This document shows positions 6,582 through 14,062 of a stretch of 15,904 nt of DNA, in pieces; positions within the stretch are counted from its first letter, which is position 1, and every line of letters starts with the position of its first letter. The stretch is from Firmicutes bacterium UBA3932 (GTDB taxonomy: Bacteria > Bacillota > Clostridia > Peptostreptococcales > Anaerovoracaceae): assembly GCA_002385825.1 (NCBI GenBank), contig DGEG01000112.1, positions 1-15,904 of the forward strand, given 5' to 3'. Made by a program: the position numbers and the translations under genes. Under the pieces are notes generated by a model. That model was given only the letters and a program-made list of their open reading frames with translations. It did no database searches and was not told the DNA's origin.

Positions 6582-6699
6582 AAAGGCAATGTGGAATGAT
6601 ATATGTCCAAAAAAATTCTCAGTCTATAACCCCTTAAATCGCCCAAATAAAGAACGTAAAAAAGAGAAATAAATCAAAAGAGCCTTTTTGGATATTTCA
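6582..6699. other. AT-rich spacer between DnaA boxes and gyrB promoter
   Basis: This part of the 478-base dnaA-gyrB gap holds no gene. It is strongly A/T-rich, with A-runs around 6609-6615 and 6656-6680. TCCAAAAA (6606-6613) and TTTTTGGA (6685-6692) form a wide inverted repeat. No further good DnaA box is seen. It could add bendability or unwinding ease to the origin, but the trio motif that marks the likely unwinding site lies on the other side of dnaA. Confidence 0.4.
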
Positions 6700-6728
6700 T
6701 TGAAAAAATTAAGAATTTGCGCTATAAT
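6700..6728 (+). promoter_or_regulatory. Sigma-A promoter for gyrB-gyrA
   Basis: TTGAAA (6700-6705), exactly 17 bases, then TATAAT (6723-6728): a near-perfect housekeeping promoter. Transcription should begin near 6735, leaving a long leader of about 144 bases that contains a 16-bp hairpin before gyrB. Confidence 0.85.
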
Positions 6729-6773
6729 AAATAGTCATGTTTTTTAGGAATGAAAAAGAACAAATAACGTTTT

Positions 6774-6830
6774 TTTATGTGTTTTCGGGACAAGGAGAGT
6801 GTCTCCCTCCCCGCCCCGAAAACACATAAA
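6774..6830 (+). other. Large structured hairpin in the gyrB leader
   Basis: Positions 6774-6789 are perfectly complementary to 6815-6830 (16 pairs; the core is TGTGTTTTCGGG). The 25-base loop contains a nested GGAGA/TCTCC stem (6794-6798 with 6802-6806). No U-run follows on either strand, so it is not an intrinsic terminator. The loop hexamer CCCTCC (6805-6810) is exactly complementary to GGAGGG (6867-6872), the gyrB ribosome site. The structure is seen; the regulatory role is inference. Confidence 0.7.
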
Positions 6831-6878
6831 TAGCAATTTAAAGGCTAAATTGAAAGATAGCAAACAGGAGGGTTGTAA

Positions 6879-8804
6879 ATGACGGCAGCAGACGTAAAGC
6901 AGCAACAATACAATGCCGAGCAAATTCAAGTACTGGAAGGATTGGAGCCCGTTCGAAAACGCCCGGGTATGTATATAGGCACTACCGGACCGAAAGGTCT
7001 GCACCATTTGGTCTATGAGGTAGTTGATAACAGTATTGACGAAGCTATTGCAGGTTTCTGTAAAAACATAAACGTAACTATAAAACCGGACAACTCCATC
7101 GTTGTGGAAGACGACGGCAGGGGAATGCCCGTAGACCTTCATCCCAAATTGAAGATTCCGGCGGTAGAAGTTATACACACCGTTCTTCACGCCGGCGGAA
7201 AATTCGGTGGAGGCGGCTATAAAGTCTCCGGTGGCCTTCACGGTGTGGGCGCTTCGGTGGTAAATGCCCTGTCCGAAATAATGGAAGTTGAGATTATGCG
7301 GGACGGCAAGATCTACAAGCAGGTCTATTCAAGGGGCAAGACCGTAACTCCTTTGGAAATTGTAGGGGAGGCGGGAAATAAGACCGGCTCCAGGACCATG
7401 TTCAAACCCGATCCCGAGATCTTCGACGAGGTAGAGTTCAGCTACGATACCCTTGAACACAGGCTGCGGGAAATGGCGTTCCTGAATAAAGGGATCAAAA
7501 TCCAGCTGAAGGATGAAAGAGAAGGACAGAAGAAAAAAGAGACCTTCCATTATGAAGGCGGCATTAAAGAGTTTGTCAAATATTTGAACAAGAATAAAGT
7601 AGGCATCCATCCGGATATCATCTATTTTACATTGTCAAAAAACGATATGGAAGTGGAAGTGGCAATGCAGTACACGGATCACTACAATGAGTTGATCCTG
7701 TCCTATGCCAACAATATAAACACCACGGAGGGAGGCACCCATCTTATCGGATTTAAATCCGCCCTCACCAGAGTATTGAACGACTACGCCAAGCGCAGCA
7801 AATACATCAAGGACAACGAAGAAGCCCTTTCCGGTGAAGACGTAAGAGAAGGGCTTACGGCCATTATTTCCGTAAAGCTCATGACCCCGCAGTTTGAAGG
7901 ACAGACAAAGACGAAGCTTGGCAACAGCGAGATGCGCGGTTTTGTGGAAACCACCACAAACGAATATCTCATGGCGTTTCTTGAGGAGAACCCCCAGCAA
8001 GCCAGGATAATAATAGATAAATGTCTCAGGGCCGCCAGGGCCAGGGAAGCCGCAAGAAAGGCCAGAGAGCTGACTCGCAGAAAAGGCGTGTTGGACAACC
8101 TTGCCCTGCCCGGAAAACTGGCAGATTGTTCCGAGAAAGATCCGGCCCTCTGTGAAATATTCCTGGTTGAGGGAGATTCTGCTGGCGGATCCGCCAAAAT
8201 GGGAAGGGATCGAGCCAGGCAGGCCGTTCTTCCCCTTCGCGGAAAAATCCTCAACGTAGAGAAGGCCAGATTGGACAAGATATTGAATTCCGAAGAGATT
8301 AAGAACATGATTACGGCCTTCGGCTGCAACATAGGGGAAGACTTCGACGAATCCAAACTTCGTTACCATAAAATTATCATCATGACCGACGCCGACGTGG
8401 ACGGCGCCCATATCCGCACATTGCTTTTAACCTTCTTCTACCGCTATATGAGGCCTCTCATCGAAGGCGGATATGTGTATATAGCCCAGCCACCTCTCTA
8501 TAGAACGGTCAAGGGCAAGGAAGTATATTATACGTATTCCGAGAGAGAACAGGAAAAGCTCCTCAATGAGATCGGAAGACAGGGCATTTCACCTCCCCAG
8601 CGCTACAAGGGTCTTGGAGAAATGGACGCGGAGCAGCTCTGGGAGACCACCATGGACTACAACAAGCGAACCCTTATTCAGGTTACCGTGGATGACGTGG
8701 CTATGGCGGACGACATTTTCACTATCCTCATGGGAGACAAAGTGCCTCCCAGGAAGAAATTTATCGAAGAGAACGCCAAATTTGTAAGAAACCTGGATAT
8801 TTAA
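6879..8804 (+). CDS. gyrB: DNA gyrase subunit B
   Basis: The 641-residue protein is the ATPase subunit of gyrase, which introduces negative supercoils using ATP. The N-terminal GHKL ATPase shows E47 and N51 (YEVVDNSIDEA), DDGRGMP (78-84) and the glycine-rich lid near 117-125. The transducer domain follows. The TOPRIM metal site shows EGDSAGG (431-437; E431) and DADVDGAH (504-511; D504, D506). The C-terminal QRYKGLGEMDAEQLW block contacts GyrA. The length is that of the compact Gram-positive form, without the insert found in E. coli GyrB. AGGAGGG lies 6 bases before the ATG. It is expressed from its own promoter through a structured leader and precedes gyrA by 52 bases. Confidence 0.98.
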   Translation: MTAADVKQQQYNAEQIQVLEGLEPVRKRPGMYIGTTGPKGLHHLVYEVVDNSIDEAIAGFCKNINVTIKPDNSIVVEDDGRGMPVDLHPKLKIPAVEVIHTVLHAGGKFGGGGYKVSGGLHGVGASVVNALSEIMEVEIMRDGKIYKQVYSRGKTVTPLEIVGEAGNKTGSRTMFKPDPEIFDEVEFSYDTLEHRLREMAFLNKGIKIQLKDEREGQKKKETFHYEGGIKEFVKYLNKNKVGIHPDIIYFTLSKNDMEVEVAMQYTDHYNELILSYANNINTTEGGTHLIGFKSALTRVLNDYAKRSKYIKDNEEALSGEDVREGLTAIISVKLMTPQFEGQTKTKLGNSEMRGFVETTTNEYLMAFLEENPQQARIIIDKCLRAARAREAARKARELTRRKGVLDNLALPGKLADCSEKDPALCEIFLVEGDSAGGSAKMGRDRARQAVLPLRGKILNVEKARLDKILNSEEIKNMITAFGCNIGEDFDESKLRYHKIIIMTDADVDGAHIRTLLLTFFYRYMRPLIEGGYVYIAQPPLYRTVKGKEVYYTYSEREQEKLLNEIGRQGISPPQRYKGLGEMDAEQLWETTMDYNKRTLIQVTVDDVAMADDIFTILMGDKVPPRKKFIEENAKFVRNLDI

Positions 8805-8856
8805 CCATATTCTCAAGACAAAACACGGCGGCAAATTTCAGTAAAAGGAGACAAGT

Positions 8857-11379
8857 ATGGCGAATTTAATAGAAGACTCCAGACTAATACAGACAGAAAT
8901 TTACGACGAAATGAAAAAATCCTATATGGATTATGCCATGAGCGTAATCGTGGGGCGAGCCCTTCCCGATGTGAGGGACGGCTTGAAGCCGGTGCACAGA
9001 AGGATTCTCTACGGTATGGCCGGATTGGGACTGACGCCGGAAAAGCCCTATAAAAAATCCGCCCGTATCGTCGGTGAAGTTCTCGGTAAATACCATCCTC
9101 ACGGAGATAGCTCCGTATACGACGCCATGGTGCGGCTTGCCCAGGATTTCTCCATACGCTACATGCTGGTGGACGGCCACGGCAACTTCGGTTCCGTAGA
9201 CGGAGACGGGGCGGCGGCCATGCGGTACACAGAGGCGAAATTGACGCCTCTTGCCATGGAGATGCTCCGGGATATAGATAAAGAAACCGTTGACTTTACG
9301 CCCAACTTCGATGGGGAAGAAAAAGAGCCCGTAGTTCTGCCTTCTCGTTTTCCCAACCTTTTGGTAAACGGAAGCAGTGGAATTGCCGTAGGAATGGCCA
9401 CATCCATTCCTCCCCATAACCTGGGCGAAGTAATCGATGCGGCGGTCTACATGATCGACAACAAGGATGCGGATATAAACGACCTTATAAAAATCGTCAA
9501 AGGCCCCGATTTCCCCACCGGCGCCATCATCATGGGAAAGAGCAGCGCCAGGCAGGCATACCGGACGGGTCAGGGCCGGATTATAGTGCGTTCAAAGGCG
9601 GAGATCGAAGAGACCAATAAGGGAAGGCACCAGATCGTCGTTACGGAAATCCCTTACATGGTCAACAAGGCCAGGCTCATCGAAAAGATCGCCGAATTGG
9701 TGAAAGATAAGAGGCTGGAAGGCATTTCCGATATAAGGGACGAGTCCAACCGCAACGGCATGCGCATCGTCATCGAACTGAAACGGGATGCAAATCCCAG
9801 GATCATTCTGAACCGGCTGTACAAGCATACTCAGCTTCAGGAAACTTTCAGCATGATCATGTTGGCTTTGGTTGACGGCGAGCCCAAGATCCTTACGCTG
9901 AAAGAAATGCTGGAGCAGTACCTGCTTCACCAGAAGGACGTTGTCACGCGAAGGACCCAGTTCGACCTCAGAAAAGCCGAGGCGAGAGCTCATATATTGG
10001 AAGGACTGCGCATAGCGCTGGACAACATAGATGCGATAATAAAACTGATTCGCGAGAGCTACAACGATGCGAAGCAGAGACTGATGGATGCCTTTGGGCT
10101 AACAGATATTCAAGCTCAGGCCATTTTGGATATGCGGCTTGCCAGGCTGCAGGGACTGGAACGGGAAAAGATCGATAACGAATACGCCGACTTACTGAAG
10201 AAGATCGCCTGGTACAAGCGACTGCTTTCTGACGAGTCCGAGCTGATGAACGTCATCAAGGAGGAGCTCCTAGAGATCAAGAATAAATTTGCCGACAAGA
10301 GGCGGACCAAGATCATGGCCGATGCGGAGGAGATTGAAGAAGAAGATCTGATTCAAGAGGAAAACGTGGCCATAACCCTCACCCATTTGGGCTATATTAA
10401 GAGGGTTTCCGCCGACACCTATAAGACACAGCGCAGGGGAGGAAGGGGCATTACCGGCCTCACTACCAGGGACAATGACTTCGTAAAGGACCTGATCATT
10501 ACTTCCACCCACAATTATTTGATGTTCATCACGAATACGGGCAAGGCCCACCGGATCAAAGCCTACGAGGTGCCGGAAGCCAACAGGACGGCCAAAGGTA
10601 CTCCTGCCGTCAACTTCCTGAACTTGATGCCTCGTGAGCGCATAACGGCGGTGATTCCTATTGAGGACTTTTCGGCGGACAAATACCTGGTGGGAGTCAC
10701 TAAAAATGGCATTATAAAGAAAACCGAGATTTCCCAATTTGACACCAATCGAAAGACAGGCCTGATTGCCATCCGGTTGAAAGACGGAGACGAGCTCATC
10801 GGCATAAAGGAAACTACCGGCAACAGCAATATCATCATCGTTACGAAATTCGGAAAATGCATCTGCTTCAATGAAAACGATGTGAGGCCCATGGGAAGAC
10901 TTGCCGGAGGCGTTCGCGCCATCACTCTGGAAAAAGGTGACGAAGTGGTGGCCATGGACCTGGCTAAGAATGATGAGGAGCTGTTGGTTGTAACCCAGGG
11001 AGGCTTCGGAAAGAGGACGGCTATTAAAGAGTACAAGGTCCAGGCAAGAGGCGGAAAAGGGTTGCTGACCTACGATAAGAGCAAATTTGATAAGACAGGA
11101 GCCCTTATCGGTGCTATAGTAGTAAATGAACAGGATGAGATTTTCCTCATCAATTCCGAGGGCATCATTATCCGGATTCGCGCCGATGAAGTTTCCAAGC
11201 TCAGCAGGGCTACACAAGGCGTCAAGATCATGCGAGTGGAAGAGGACAGCAACATCATTGCTTTGGCAAAAGTGGTCCGGGAAGATGAGGATGAGGAGAA
11301 GAACGGGACTCCCGAAACCCCGGCAAAAAACCCGGAAAACAAGGACAACGGTGATCAAATAAAGCTTGATGTAGAGTAG
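8857..11379 (+). CDS. gyrA: DNA gyrase subunit A
   Basis: The 840-residue protein cuts and rejoins the DNA strand passed by gyrase. The winged-helix breakage domain carries the catalytic tyrosine Y124 (AAAMRYTE). The region where quinolone-resistance changes occur reads HPHGDSSVYD, with S85 and D89 at the E. coli S83 and D87 positions, so no classical resistance substitution is present. The C-terminal beta-pinwheel that wraps DNA begins around residue 500 and includes the GyrA box QRRGGRG (525-531), which identifies gyrase rather than topoisomerase IV. An acidic, Pro/Asn-rich tail ends the chain. AAAGGAG lies 6 bases before the ATG. I see no clear terminator between gyrA and rsbV, so read-through into the next operon is possible. 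Confidence 0.98.
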   Translation: MANLIEDSRLIQTEIYDEMKKSYMDYAMSVIVGRALPDVRDGLKPVHRRILYGMAGLGLTPEKPYKKSARIVGEVLGKYHPHGDSSVYDAMVRLAQDFSIRYMLVDGHGNFGSVDGDGAAAMRYTEAKLTPLAMEMLRDIDKETVDFTPNFDGEEKEPVVLPSRFPNLLVNGSSGIAVGMATSIPPHNLGEVIDAAVYMIDNKDADINDLIKIVKGPDFPTGAIIMGKSSARQAYRTGQGRIIVRSKAEIEETNKGRHQIVVTEIPYMVNKARLIEKIAELVKDKRLEGISDIRDESNRNGMRIVIELKRDANPRIILNRLYKHTQLQETFSMIMLALVDGEPKILTLKEMLEQYLLHQKDVVTRRTQFDLRKAEARAHILEGLRIALDNIDAIIKLIRESYNDAKQRLMDAFGLTDIQAQAILDMRLARLQGLEREKIDNEYADLLKKIAWYKRLLSDESELMNVIKEELLEIKNKFADKRRTKIMADAEEIEEEDLIQEENVAITLTHLGYIKRVSADTYKTQRRGGRGITGLTTRDNDFVKDLIITSTHNYLMFITNTGKAHRIKAYEVPEANRTAKGTPAVNFLNLMPRERITAVIPIEDFSADKYLVGVTKNGIIKKTEISQFDTNRKTGLIAIRLKDGDELIGIKETTGNSNIIIVTKFGKCICFNENDVRPMGRLAGGVRAITLEKGDEVVAMDLAKNDEELLVVTQGGFGKRTAIKEYKVQARGGKGLLTYDKSKFDKTGALIGAIVVNEQDEIFLINSEGIIIRIRADEVSKLSRATQGVKIMRVEEDSNIIALAKVVREDEDEEKNGTPETPAKNPENKDNGDQIKLDVE

Positions 11380-11443
11380 TGAATGGTGTTTAATGTAATG
11401 TACCGGAGACTTGCTTTTACACGCTTCAACGCAGTTCAGATTT

Positions 11444-11468
11444 GTTTAAAAACAGCCGGTCAGGGTAT
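11444..11468 (+). promoter_or_regulatory. Sigma-B-type promoter of rsbV-rsbW-sigB
   Basis: GTTTAA (11444-11449), 13 bases, then GGGTAT (11463-11468): an exact match to the general-stress sigma-B promoter consensus known from Bacillus and relatives. It lies directly before the genes for the sigma factor and its regulators, so positive autoregulation is the natural reading. The expected start point (about 7 bases after the -10) falls at the first base of the AGGAGG ribosome site (11475-11480), so the leader would be only about 14 bases. Confidence 0.88.
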
Positions 11469-11488
11469 AGTTGTAGGAGGACATTGAC

Positions 11489-11812
11489 ATGACGCTGCAA
11501 ATACAAAGAAGTTTCGATCGAGAGAAAGGTGCGTGGAATATCACGCCCAAAGGAGATGTGGACATTTCCACAGCCTCCATGCTCAGGAGTGCTCTTGATG
11601 AAGCCTATCGGGAGAATAAGGCTGATATTATCCTTCATTTTGATGATTTAAATTACATGGACAGTACCGGACTGGGAGTCATTATAGGTGCTTATGGGAG
11701 GATGAAGGAGAATGGAAACAATATCACTCTTAAGAATCCAAGGGATAATATCAGGAAGCTTCTGCGTATCACCAATCTTGACAGATTGTTATGTCCCGAA
11801 CTCTGTGAATGA
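11489..11812 (+). CDS. rsbV: Anti-anti-sigma factor RsbV (STAS domain)
   Basis: The 107-residue single STAS-domain protein binds the anti-sigma kinase RsbW when unphosphorylated and so frees sigma-B. The phosphorylation motif MDSTGLG is at residues 57-63, with S59 as the predicted phospho-acceptor; GDVDIST (22-28) is also typical. AGGAGG lies 8 bases before the ATG. It is the first gene of the module and is followed by rsbW after 17 bases. The C-terminus carries two cysteines (C102 and C106), which I do not associate with the usual family core. SpoIIAA of the sporulation sigma-F system is the alternative, but the partner genes and the sigma-B-type promoter favour RsbV. No phosphatase gene (RsbU, RsbP or RsbZ type) is present in this window. 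Confidence 0.88.
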   Translation: MTLQIQRSFDREKGAWNITPKGDVDISTASMLRSALDEAYRENKADIILHFDDLNYMDSTGLGVIIGAYGRMKENGNNITLKNPRDNIRKLLRITNLDRLLCPELCE

Positions 11813-11829
11813 TCGTGAGGAGAGAATCG

Positions 11830-12231
11830 ATGGCTGATATGATGAAGTTTTCAGTCCCGGGGAAACCCCAATATGTGTCAACGGTACGTATGGCTATATC
11901 TTGCCTGGCAAATTCGTTGGGTTTTGATGTAGAAGCAATTGAGGACATTAAAATAGCCGTATCCGAGGCCTGCACCAATGTGGTATGCCACGGGACTACC
12001 GGTAACGGCGAGTATGAAGTTTGTTGCGAACTGCGCGAGGATCGACTCGTTATTTCCGTCGTTGATAAAGCGGGAGGTTACGATCCGGAAACGTACAGAG
12101 AACCCTGTCTGGAATGCCCGAAAGAGGGAGGTCTGGGCCTATATATCATAAAAGCGCTCATGGATGAAGTGGAGATCGTCACAGAAATGGGAATCGGTAC
12201 GAGAATAGAGATGGTGAAATACACTAAGTAG
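11830..12231 (+). CDS. rsbW: Anti-sigma-B factor, serine kinase RsbW
   Basis: The 133-residue GHKL-fold protein should hold sigma-B inactive and phosphorylate RsbV with ATP. Seen: the N-terminal KPQYVSTVRMAI stretch, the N-box SEACTN (45-50; E46 and N50), a G1-like DKAGG (79-83, with Ala where the common motif has its first Gly) and the G2 box GGLGLYII (100-107). An ATG at 11809 overlaps the rsbV stop codon, but an AGGAG site lies 7 bases before the ATG at 11830, and the protein then starts like RsbW homologues. It has seven cysteines (25, 48, 53, 65, 66, 93, 96), including a CxxC pair in the predicted ATP lid. The sequence resembles RsbW more than SpoIIAB. Confidence 0.88.
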   Translation: MADMMKFSVPGKPQYVSTVRMAISCLANSLGFDVEAIEDIKIAVSEACTNVVCHGTTGNGEYEVCCELREDRLVISVVDKAGGYDPETYREPCLECPKEGGLGLYIIKALMDEVEIVTEMGIGTRIEMVKYTK

Positions 12232-12256
12232 GATTGGTGAGGAAAGGTGTTAGTCT

Positions 12257-13009
12257 ATGACCTCGCAGGAGAAAAACACCATAAATGAACTTTTTGAAGA
12301 ATACAGCCGTACCAAGGATTTGAATATACGAAACCAAATAGTTGAAAAATACCTTTACATGGTTGATATTCTGGCAAAAAAATTTATCAACAAGGGCGTG
12401 GATTACGACGATTTATATCAAATAGGATCCATGGCCTTGGTTTTTGCTGTTGAGAGATTTGACCCGAACAAAGGCTACGAATTTACCAGTTTTGCAACAC
12501 CGACGATAATAGGCGAAATCAAGAGGTATTTTAGAGATAAGGGCTGGGCCGTAAAGGTTCCCCGGAAGTGGAAAGAGATTTCGGCTAAGCTTCCTGCGGC
12601 CAAGGAGGCGCTCCATCAAAGGTTGGGCAGAGCCCCGCTGGTATCGGAGATAGCCGAGTATTTGGGGTATTCGGAAGAAGATATTCTCGAGGCCATGGAA
12701 AGCGGACAAGCATACGGAACTTTTTCTCTGCAGCAGACCTACGACGACGGCGGTAATGAGGGAGAGGCCTCTATTTTCGAAAAGTACACCGCGAGAGACG
12801 AGGTCGGATACATAAACTTTGAAAACAGCGAAGTTATAAAAGCCGTATTGAACAAGCTGAACGATCAGGAACGCAAAGTATTCCGCATGCGATTTTTCGA
12901 CGAAAAGACGCAGCAACAAATTGCCGACGAAATCGGCGTCTCCCAGATGACGGTATCCCGCCTGGAGAAAAAGCTGCGAGACAAGTTTAGAGAAGAATAC
13001 TATAGATAG
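12257..13009 (+). CDS. sigB: Alternative sigma factor, sigma-B/F/G family (SigB)
   Basis: The 250-residue sigma-70 family factor lacks region 1.1. Region 2 spans about residues 26-106, with core-binding and -10 recognition blocks (DYDDLYQIG at 49-57; GYEFTSFATPTIIGEIKRY at 73-91). Region 3 is about 107-150. Region 4 is about 195-245, with the helix-turn-helix QQIADEIGVSQMTVSRLEKK at 220-239. It should direct RNA polymerase to GTTTAA/GGGTAT promoters, one of which precedes its own operon. The ATG at 12257 has AAAGGTG 7 bases upstream and lies 25 bases after rsbW. Operon order and the promoter type argue for SigB over sporulation SigF. trpS begins 14 bases after the stop. Confidence 0.87.
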   Translation: MTSQEKNTINELFEEYSRTKDLNIRNQIVEKYLYMVDILAKKFINKGVDYDDLYQIGSMALVFAVERFDPNKGYEFTSFATPTIIGEIKRYFRDKGWAVKVPRKWKEISAKLPAAKEALHQRLGRAPLVSEIAEYLGYSEEDILEAMESGQAYGTFSLQQTYDDGGNEGEASIFEKYTARDEVGYINFENSEVIKAVLNKLNDQERKVFRMRFFDEKTQQQIADEIGVSQMTVSRLEKKLRDKFREEYYR

Positions 13010-13023
13010 ATCAGGAGGACAGC

Positions 13024-14004
13024 ATGAGTCGAGTTTTTTCCGGCGTACAGCCCACAGGCAATATTCACATAGGGAACTATCTGGGAGCGTTGAAACAGTT
13101 TGTTGAGCTTCAGGATGAAAATGAATGTGTTTACTGTATCGTAGATTTACATTCCATTACCGTGCCCCAGGATCCCAAGCAACTGAAACAGCACATTCTG
13201 GATGTGGCGGCACTGTACCTGGCCGTAGGCCTTGATCCGGAAAAGTCCACGGTTTTCGTTCAGTCTGATGTTTCCGCCCATGCGGAGCTGGCATGGATCC
13301 TCATGTGCAACGCCTATACCGGTGAACTTTCCCGGATGACTCAATTCAAACAGAAGAGCAAAAACAAGGAATCCGCTCCCGCGGGTCTGTTTACCTATCC
13401 CATCCTCATGGCTGCGGATATCCTTTTATATGATACAGATATCGTTCCCGTAGGAAACGATCAGAAACAGCATATTGAACTAACCCGTGACATAGCCATA
13501 AGGGTTAACAATGCTTACGGGGAGACTTTCGTGGTTCCCGAGGGACGTTTTTTGAAAGAAGGGGCAAGGGTCATGTCCCTGGATGACCCCACGTCGAAAA
13601 TGAGCAAGAGCTCACCTAACGCGTCCAGCCGCATCTCTTTGCTGGACAGCTACAACCAGGTTAAAAAAGCCATAATGCGGGCCACCACCGATTCTGAAGG
13701 CAGTATTCGTTTCGACCGGGAGAACAAACCCGGCGTCAGCAATCTGCTTACGATATACAGTGCGTTTTCCGGCATTTCCATTGAGGAGCTGGAAAAACAG
13801 TACGACGGAATGGGATACGGCGCTCTCAAAAAGGATTTAGTTGAAGTGGTATGGACCAGTTTAGAGCCCATTCAGAAGCGTTATAACGAAATTCGCCATT
13901 CCCAGGAGCTGGTCAGCGTTCTGAGGGACGGCGCCGAAAGGGCAGGGGCCATTGCGGAAAAGACCATGGCCAGGGTGAAGGAGCGCTTCGGCCTGGGGCT
14001 CTAG
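13024..14004 (+). CDS. trpS: Tryptophanyl-tRNA synthetase
   Basis: The 326-residue class I synthetase charges tRNA-Trp with tryptophan. The HIGH-type motif is HIGN (15-18, within GNIHIGNYLGA) and the second motif is KMSKS (192-196, complete). Length is normal for the compact bacterial TrpRS. AGGAGG lies 5 bases before the ATG. The 14-base gap to sigB leaves no room for a promoter, terminator or T-box leader, so trpS seems to be transcribed together with the sigB genes, or from a promoter hidden in sigB. Many Bacillota control trpS with a T-box; none is present here. No terminator is evident after its stop codon. Confidence 0.97.
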   Translation: MSRVFSGVQPTGNIHIGNYLGALKQFVELQDENECVYCIVDLHSITVPQDPKQLKQHILDVAALYLAVGLDPEKSTVFVQSDVSAHAELAWILMCNAYTGELSRMTQFKQKSKNKESAPAGLFTYPILMAADILLYDTDIVPVGNDQKQHIELTRDIAIRVNNAYGETFVVPEGRFLKEGARVMSLDDPTSKMSKSSPNASSRISLLDSYNQVKKAIMRATTDSEGSIRFDRENKPGVSNLLTIYSAFSGISIEELEKQYDGMGYGALKKDLVEVVWTSLEPIQKRYNEIRHSQELVSVLRDGAERAGAIAEKTMARVKERFGLGL

Positions 14005-14062
14005 GCGAAACCGATATATGATTATGACACTTTAAGCCGTTTAAGAGCAAGAAATTAAACAA

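Noticed and set aside
6737..6829. 30-codon ORF (ATG at 6737, stop in the right arm of the gyrB leader hairpin) as a leader peptide
   Set aside because: The ATG lies within a few bases of the predicted transcription start and has no ribosome site; the coding content mirrors the hairpin. It cannot be supported without ribosome profiling.
6774..6830. gyrB leader hairpin read as an intrinsic terminator
   Set aside because: The stem is followed by TAGC on the plus strand and by A-runs on the minus strand; the T-run lies before the plus-strand stem, not after it.
10270..11358. 362-codon minus-strand ORF opposite gyrA (and a 258-codon one opposite gyrB, 7635-8411)
   Set aside because: Both are fully antisense to highly conserved gyrase genes, without recognisable domains or convincing ribosome sites.
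11809..11829. Earlier rsbW start at 11809 overlapping the rsbV stop
   Set aside because: The AGGAG site at 11818-11822 is placed for the ATG at 11830, and the 7 extra residues lack homology to RsbW starts.
11489..13009. spoIIAA-spoIIAB-sigF (sporulation) reading of the three-gene module
   Set aside because: The kinase resembles RsbW in its N-terminal and N-box regions, the operon has a sigma-B-type promoter, and it sits behind gyrA as in clostridial sigB loci. The families are related, so some doubt remains.
13980..14040. Terminator after trpS (TTCGGCCT/AGGCGAA stem near 13987-14010)
   Set aside because: The stem has a bulge, overlaps the coding end and is not followed by a T-run.
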